Shown: one piece after another, positions 3,666-6,662 of the stretch
Position numbering within the stretch: the stretch's first letter is position 1
Layout of the letters: every line of letters starts with the position of its first letter
Origin: an archaeon
GTDB lineage: Archaea; Methanobacteriota; Methanobacteria; Methanobacteriales; Methanobacteriaceae
DNA length: 6,662 nucleotides
Reading direction: 5' to 3'
Assembly: GCA_024409145.1 (NCBI GenBank)
Contig: JAKSUF010000078.1
Location: forward strand, 1 to 6,662
Position numbers and translations under genes: made by a program
The notes under the pieces: model-generated
What the model saw: the letters and a program-made list of their open reading frames with translations, nothing else
The model's database searches: none
Told to the model about the DNA's origin: nothing

Positions 3666-6584
3666 ATGATAGTCCTTAACAAAAAAAAGAAATCATGGGA
3701 AATGTATCCTATTGGAAGTCCTAAAGGAGCACTTAATAATAAAAGAACTCCTAAATTTATAGGAGTTCTTAAATTTACTAAAGACTCAGATGGTTTGCAT
3801 ATTAACCGTTTTGTAGTTAAAGATGATAAAGAAGATAAACTTTACCCTCCTTCTAAAGCGATTTCTTTTTTAAAAAGTCAAGCTGTTTTTTTAGCACAAA
3901 AAGATGAAGATTTAGAAAAATTTTTATCTAAGAATAATATTAAAATTCGTTTTACTAATATTTGTCAACATTGTAGCTATGAAGGTGAAATTACTATTGT
4001 TAATGATAGTTTTTCTTATACTTATCATGATCAAATTATTTGTAAACTTTGTGCAGAAGAGACTATTAAAAGGGAACTTGAACTTAGAGGTTATAGTAAA
4101 AAAGTATTTAGAAACTTTAAAAAAGTTTTAGAAAAAACAGGTTCTTTAGATGAAGTTTTAAATATGCTTTCTCCAAAATTTAATCCTGTTAATAATCCTA
4201 ATTTAACTTTATTTGATCAGATTAAGGTACATGATTCTAAGATACCTAAAATTCCTATGAAACGTTTAAAAGTTCCTAAAGAATTTAAAAATGTTATTAT
4301 TAAAAATAAAAATCAATTTCTTTTACCTGTTCAATATTTAGCTATTCGTGAGGGTCTTTTAAGAAATGAAAACCTTTTAGTTGTATCTGCTACTGGAAGT
4401 GGAAAAACTTTGATTGGTGAACTTGCAGGAGTTCCTAAGGCTTTAAAAGGTAAAAAATTTGTTTTTTTAACTCCTCTTGTAGCATTAGCTAACCAAAAAT
4501 ACCGTGATTTTAAGGCTAAATATGAACCTTTGGGTCTTAAAGTAGCTATTAAAGTGGGTATGAATAGGATTAAAGCTAAAGGTGAGTTAAAACTTCCTGA
4601 TTCTAATATTGCTGATGCAGATATTATTGTTGGTACATATGAAGGGATTGATTTTTTACTTAGATCAGGTAAATCTCATTTACTTAATGATTTAGGTCTT
4701 ATCTTAATTGATGAGATTCATACTATTTCTGACGAGGATAGAGGTCTTAGGTTAAATGGTTTGATAAAGCGTATTGAAAATATTTTTCCTAAGACTCAGG
4801 TTATTGGTTTATCTGCAACTATCAAAAATCCTAAAACTTTAGCTCAGGATTTTAATATGAAACTTGTTCAGTATAAAGAACGTCCAGTACCTCTTGAACG
4901 TCATATTGCTTTTGTAAGGGGAGAATCTCAAAGAAGAAATATTATGAGACAATTGGTTAAAAATGAGTTTTATACTACTTCATCAAAAGGATTTCATGGT
5001 CAAACTTTAATATTTACTAATTCTCGTCGTAAAACTCATAAATTAGCTAATTTCTTATCTAACAAAGGAATTAATGCATCTGCTTATCATGCAGGTTTAT
5101 CTTATTTCAAGAAAGAACGTATTGAAAAAGATTTTGCTAAAGGTAAAATAGCGGCTGTTGTTACAACTGCGGCACTTGCAGCAGGTGTAGATTTCCCAGC
5201 ATCTCAAGTTATATTTGAATCTCTTCTTATGGGTAATAAATGGATTTCTCCTAATGAATTTTCTCAAATGTTAGGAAGAGCAGGAAGGCCAAGTTATCAT
5301 GATAGGGGAGTAATTTACCTTGTTCCTGAAATTGGTAGTGAATTTGATGGTGAGGAAGAAGAATCTGTTGCTTTAGATCTTTTAGAAAGTGATGTTGAAA
5401 ATATTGATGTGGATTATACTGAGGAAGGTACTCTTGAACAATTACTTGCAGATATATCATCAAAGTCTTTAAAGAATATTGGTGAAGTTAATGAATTCTA
5501 TAAAAATATTCCAGTTCCTATTGATTTAAACACTGCTGTTAATGAACTTTATGATAAGAAAGCCATTCATATAGATAACTTAGATAATTTACATAGTACT
5601 ACATTTGGTAATGCTGTTTCAATGTCATTTTTATCAGTTGAAGATGGAGAAATAATTAGAAAATCTCTTGAAAATGATTATTATTTAAGTCAATATATTA
5701 AAAAACCTTTCTTTAAAAATGCTTTAAAGTCTTTACATAAAGTTTCTAATAAAATAGAGTCAAAAAATAAAGAGATTTCTAAACATAATAAGAAAGTCCA
5801 AGATAAATTAGATAGTTTAAAATTAGAAAATAAATCTAATAATAAGAATTCTAATAAGTCTAATAAGAGGAATAAATCTAAGATTAAATCTAATGATAGT
5901 TCTAAGAATGGTTCTAAAAATAAATCTAATAAAGATTCTAATGATGGTTCTAAGAATGGTTCTAAAAATAAATTTAATAAAGATTCTAAGAATAATAAAA
6001 TGAATATTCCTAAGAAAAAAAGACTTAAACATAATCCATTTAAAGATATTCATGAAAAAATGTCTAAAAAAGAAGTTAACTCTAATATGATTTTGAAAGT
6101 TCAGAGTATTGCTATGGATTTGGAAATGTTTGAAAATGCTTATATTGCTCCAATTGTTCATAAACAGATTGTTGCAGCTTTAAAAATGAACTTTTCAACT
6201 CGTTTATTCTCTGAATCTGCTTTGGATATAATTTCTTCCGGGGAATCAATAGCTAAAGTTGATAAGAAATTTCAGGATTCTCTTTTAAAACTTCAAATTG
6301 ATTTTTTACGTTGTGATTGTGCTGAGAGACCATTTTGTGACTGTTTACAAAGAGGAATTTCATTTTATATATTAAATCAAAGATTAAATGGAAGAGATCC
6401 GATTGATATTTCTAAAAATCTTTTAAAAACATATCAAATCCAAGCTTATCCTGGAGATATTTTCTCATGGTTGGATTCTTATATTAGAAGTTTAGATGCT
6501 ATTAAAAGAGTAGCTTCTGCTTTTGGAGAAAAAGAAGTTGTAAAAGCAGCTAATAATTTAATTAAAATAATTGAAAAAGGTTAA
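3666..6584 (+). CDS. Archaea-specific Ski2-like superfamily 2 helicase (COG1202 / ASH-Ski2 type)
   Basis: The 972-residue protein is a DExH helicase. An N-terminal domain (about 1-200) has a C4 zinc site, Cys100-x2-Cys103-x22-Cys126-x2-Cys129. The helicase core (about 215-560) shows PVQ with Gln223, Walker A ATGSGKT (242-248), TPLVALANQ (motif Ia), DEIH (349-352), SAT (383-385), TTAALAAGVDFP (500-511) and QMLGRAGRP (534-542). The order and wording match Ski2-like proteins, and the domain plan matches the archaeal family in which ASH-Ski2 of Thermococcales is reported to work with RNase J and the exosome. An acidic loop follows the core, then a Lys/Asn/Ser-rich insert (about 700-790), then a helical C-terminus with Cys883-x-Cys885-x5-Cys891-x-Cys893. 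A role in RNA processing or decay is inferred by family; a DNA repair role as in Hel308 is less likely. The start at 3666 is the first Met of the open frame; Met13 at 3702 is an alternative. Confidence 0.9.
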   Translation: MIVLNKKKKSWEMYPIGSPKGALNNKRTPKFIGVLKFTKDSDGLHINRFVVKDDKEDKLYPPSKAISFLKSQAVFLAQKDEDLEKFLSKNNIKIRFTNICQHCSYEGEITIVNDSFSYTYHDQIICKLCAEETIKRELELRGYSKKVFRNFKKVLEKTGSLDEVLNMLSPKFNPVNNPNLTLFDQIKVHDSKIPKIPMKRLKVPKEFKNVIIKNKNQFLLPVQYLAIREGLLRNENLLVVSATGSGKTLIGELAGVPKALKGKKFVFLTPLVALANQKYRDFKAKYEPLGLKVAIKVGMNRIKAKGELKLPDSNIADADIIVGTYEGIDFLLRSGKSHLLNDLGLILIDEIHTISDEDRGLRLNGLIKRIENIFPKTQVIGLSATIKNPKTLAQDFNMKLVQYKERPVPLERHIAFVRGESQRRNIMRQLVKNEFYTTSSKGFHGQTLIFTNSRRKTHKLANFLSNKGINASAYHAGLSYFKKERIEKDFAKGKIAAVVTTAALAAGVDFPASQVIFESLLMGNKWISPNEFSQMLGRAGRPSYHDRGVIYLVPEIGSEFDGEEEESVALDLLESDVENIDVDYTEEGTLEQLLADISSKSLKNIGEVNEFYKNIPVPIDLNTAVNELYDKKAIHIDNLDNLHSTTFGNAVSMSFLSVEDGEIIRKSLENDYYLSQYIKKPFFKNALKSLHKVSNKIESKNKEISKHNKKVQDKLDSLKLENKSNNKNSNKSNKRNKSKIKSNDSSKNGSKNKSNKDSNDGSKNGSKNKFNKDSKNNKMNIPKKKRLKHNPFKDIHEKMSKKEVNSNMILKVQSIAMDLEMFENAYIAPIVHKQIVAALKMNFSTRLFSESALDIISSGESIAKVDKKFQDSLLKLQIDFLRCDCAERPFCDCLQRGISFYILNQRLNGRDPIDISKNLLKTYQIQAYPGDIFSWLDSYIRSLDAIKRVASAFGEKEVVKAANNLIKIIEKG
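5829..6002 (+). other. Low-complexity Lys/Asn/Ser-rich insert in the helicase
   Basis: Residues about 722-779 consist almost only of Lys, Asn and Ser with a few Asp and Gly, flanked by Lys-rich charged sequence (695-720 and 779-800, including KKKRLK at 783-788). It is predicted to be a disordered, strongly basic linker between the post-core region and the helical C-terminal domain. The reading frame is kept throughout. Such a tract could bind RNA or reflect simple-sequence expansion in an AT-rich genome. Confidence 0.8.
5892..5987 (+). repeat. Two in-frame 48-bp tandem repeats within the helicase gene
   Basis: Unit 1 (5892-5939) and unit 2 (5940-5987) are each 48 bases and differ at only two positions (AGT to GGT, TCT to TTT). 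Each encodes 16 residues, NDSSKNGSKNKSNKDS and NDGSKNGSKNKFNKDS, starting at residue 743. Near identity at the DNA level points to a recent duplication by slippage or unequal exchange. Shorter TCTAATAAG-like repeats precede them (about 5835-5870). Confidence 0.95.
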
Positions 6585-6586
6585 AA

Positions 6587-6662
6587 AAGGTTAATTAATT
6601 TAAGTTTATTATTTATTATTATCTTTTTTTAAGAGTAGTAAAAATCTAAATTAATTAATCTT
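6587..6662. repeat. Long AT-rich inverted repeat with T7 tract after the helicase gene
   Basis: The left arm 6587-6602 (AAGGTTAATTAATTTA) and the right arm 6647-6662 (TAAATTAATTAATCTT) pair at 15 of 16 positions, with a G-U at the remaining one, around a 44-base loop. The loop contains T7 at 6624-6630, a plausible termination signal for the helicase transcript. The right arm ends at the window edge and the pairing may continue beyond it. Confidence 0.6.
6624..6630 (+). terminator. T-run terminator after the helicase gene
   Basis: A T7 tract lies 40 bases after the helicase stop codon, inside the loop of the inverted repeat. It is the only long T-run in the remaining sequence and is the likeliest archaeal termination point. 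Confidence 0.45.

Noticed and set aside
5892..5987. Regular 48-bp repeat considered as a CRISPR-like array
   Set aside because: The units are directly adjacent with no spacers, keep the reading frame and code for low-complexity protein.
5823..6161. Open frame of 112 codons on the - strand, rich in Ile, Arg and Phe
   Set aside because: It is the reverse complement of the Lys/Asn/Ser repeat tract of the helicase, which lacks stops in that frame because of its simple sequence.

Overview
The window most likely comes from a mesophilic methanogenic archaeon of the order Methanobacteriales, for example Methanobrevibacter or a close relative. The DNA is very AT-rich. Genes have archaeal TATA boxes (TTTATATA, TTATAAAA) and AGGAG-type ribosome binding sites, transcription units end in long T-runs, and the last gene belongs to an archaea-specific Ski2-like helicase family. 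The genus is inferred from this combination and from codon bias; no marker gene confirms it.

Layout. Positions 1-82 hold no complete gene; a short open stretch on the + strand could be the tail of a converging neighbour. A MATE-family efflux transporter lies on the - strand (83-1444). A 313-base divergent intergenic region (1445-1757) separates it from the ammonium transporter gene amtB (1758-2969, +) and carries candidate promoters in both directions. On the amtB side, at the predicted transcription start, it also holds a 20-bp symmetric element. This element can be read as two overlapping operators of the GGAA-N6-TTCC type used by the archaeal nitrogen repressor NrpR. The PII regulator glnK follows (3136-3474, +) after a 166-base spacer with no clear terminator, then a T-rich terminator region. 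A long helicase gene (3666-6584, +) fills the rest. The last 76 bases form a long AT-rich inverted repeat around a T7 tract.

How the genes work together. AmtB brings ammonium into the cell and GlnK is the expected plug that closes the AmtB trimer when nitrogen is plentiful. The C-terminal tail of AmtB keeps the features needed for GlnK docking, and GlnK keeps the ATP and 2-oxoglutarate pocket and T-loop Arg47. Two departures stand out: the first pore histidine of AmtB (E. coli His168) is Glu169 here, and GlnK has Lys50-His51 where Glu50-Tyr51 is common. The helicase looks like the archaeal Ski2-like helicase of COG1202 (ASH-Ski2 type), implicated in RNA processing or decay. It has an N-terminal C4 zinc site, a C-terminal CxC-x5-CxC cluster, and an unusual Lys/Asn/Ser-rich insert containing a recent 48-base tandem duplication. 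The MATE and helicase genes have no evident functional link to the amtB-glnK pair.

I see no mobile element, CRISPR array, rRNA or tRNA. Most of the window is ordinary archaeal core content; the AmtB pore substitution and the candidate overlapping operator are the points most worth following.
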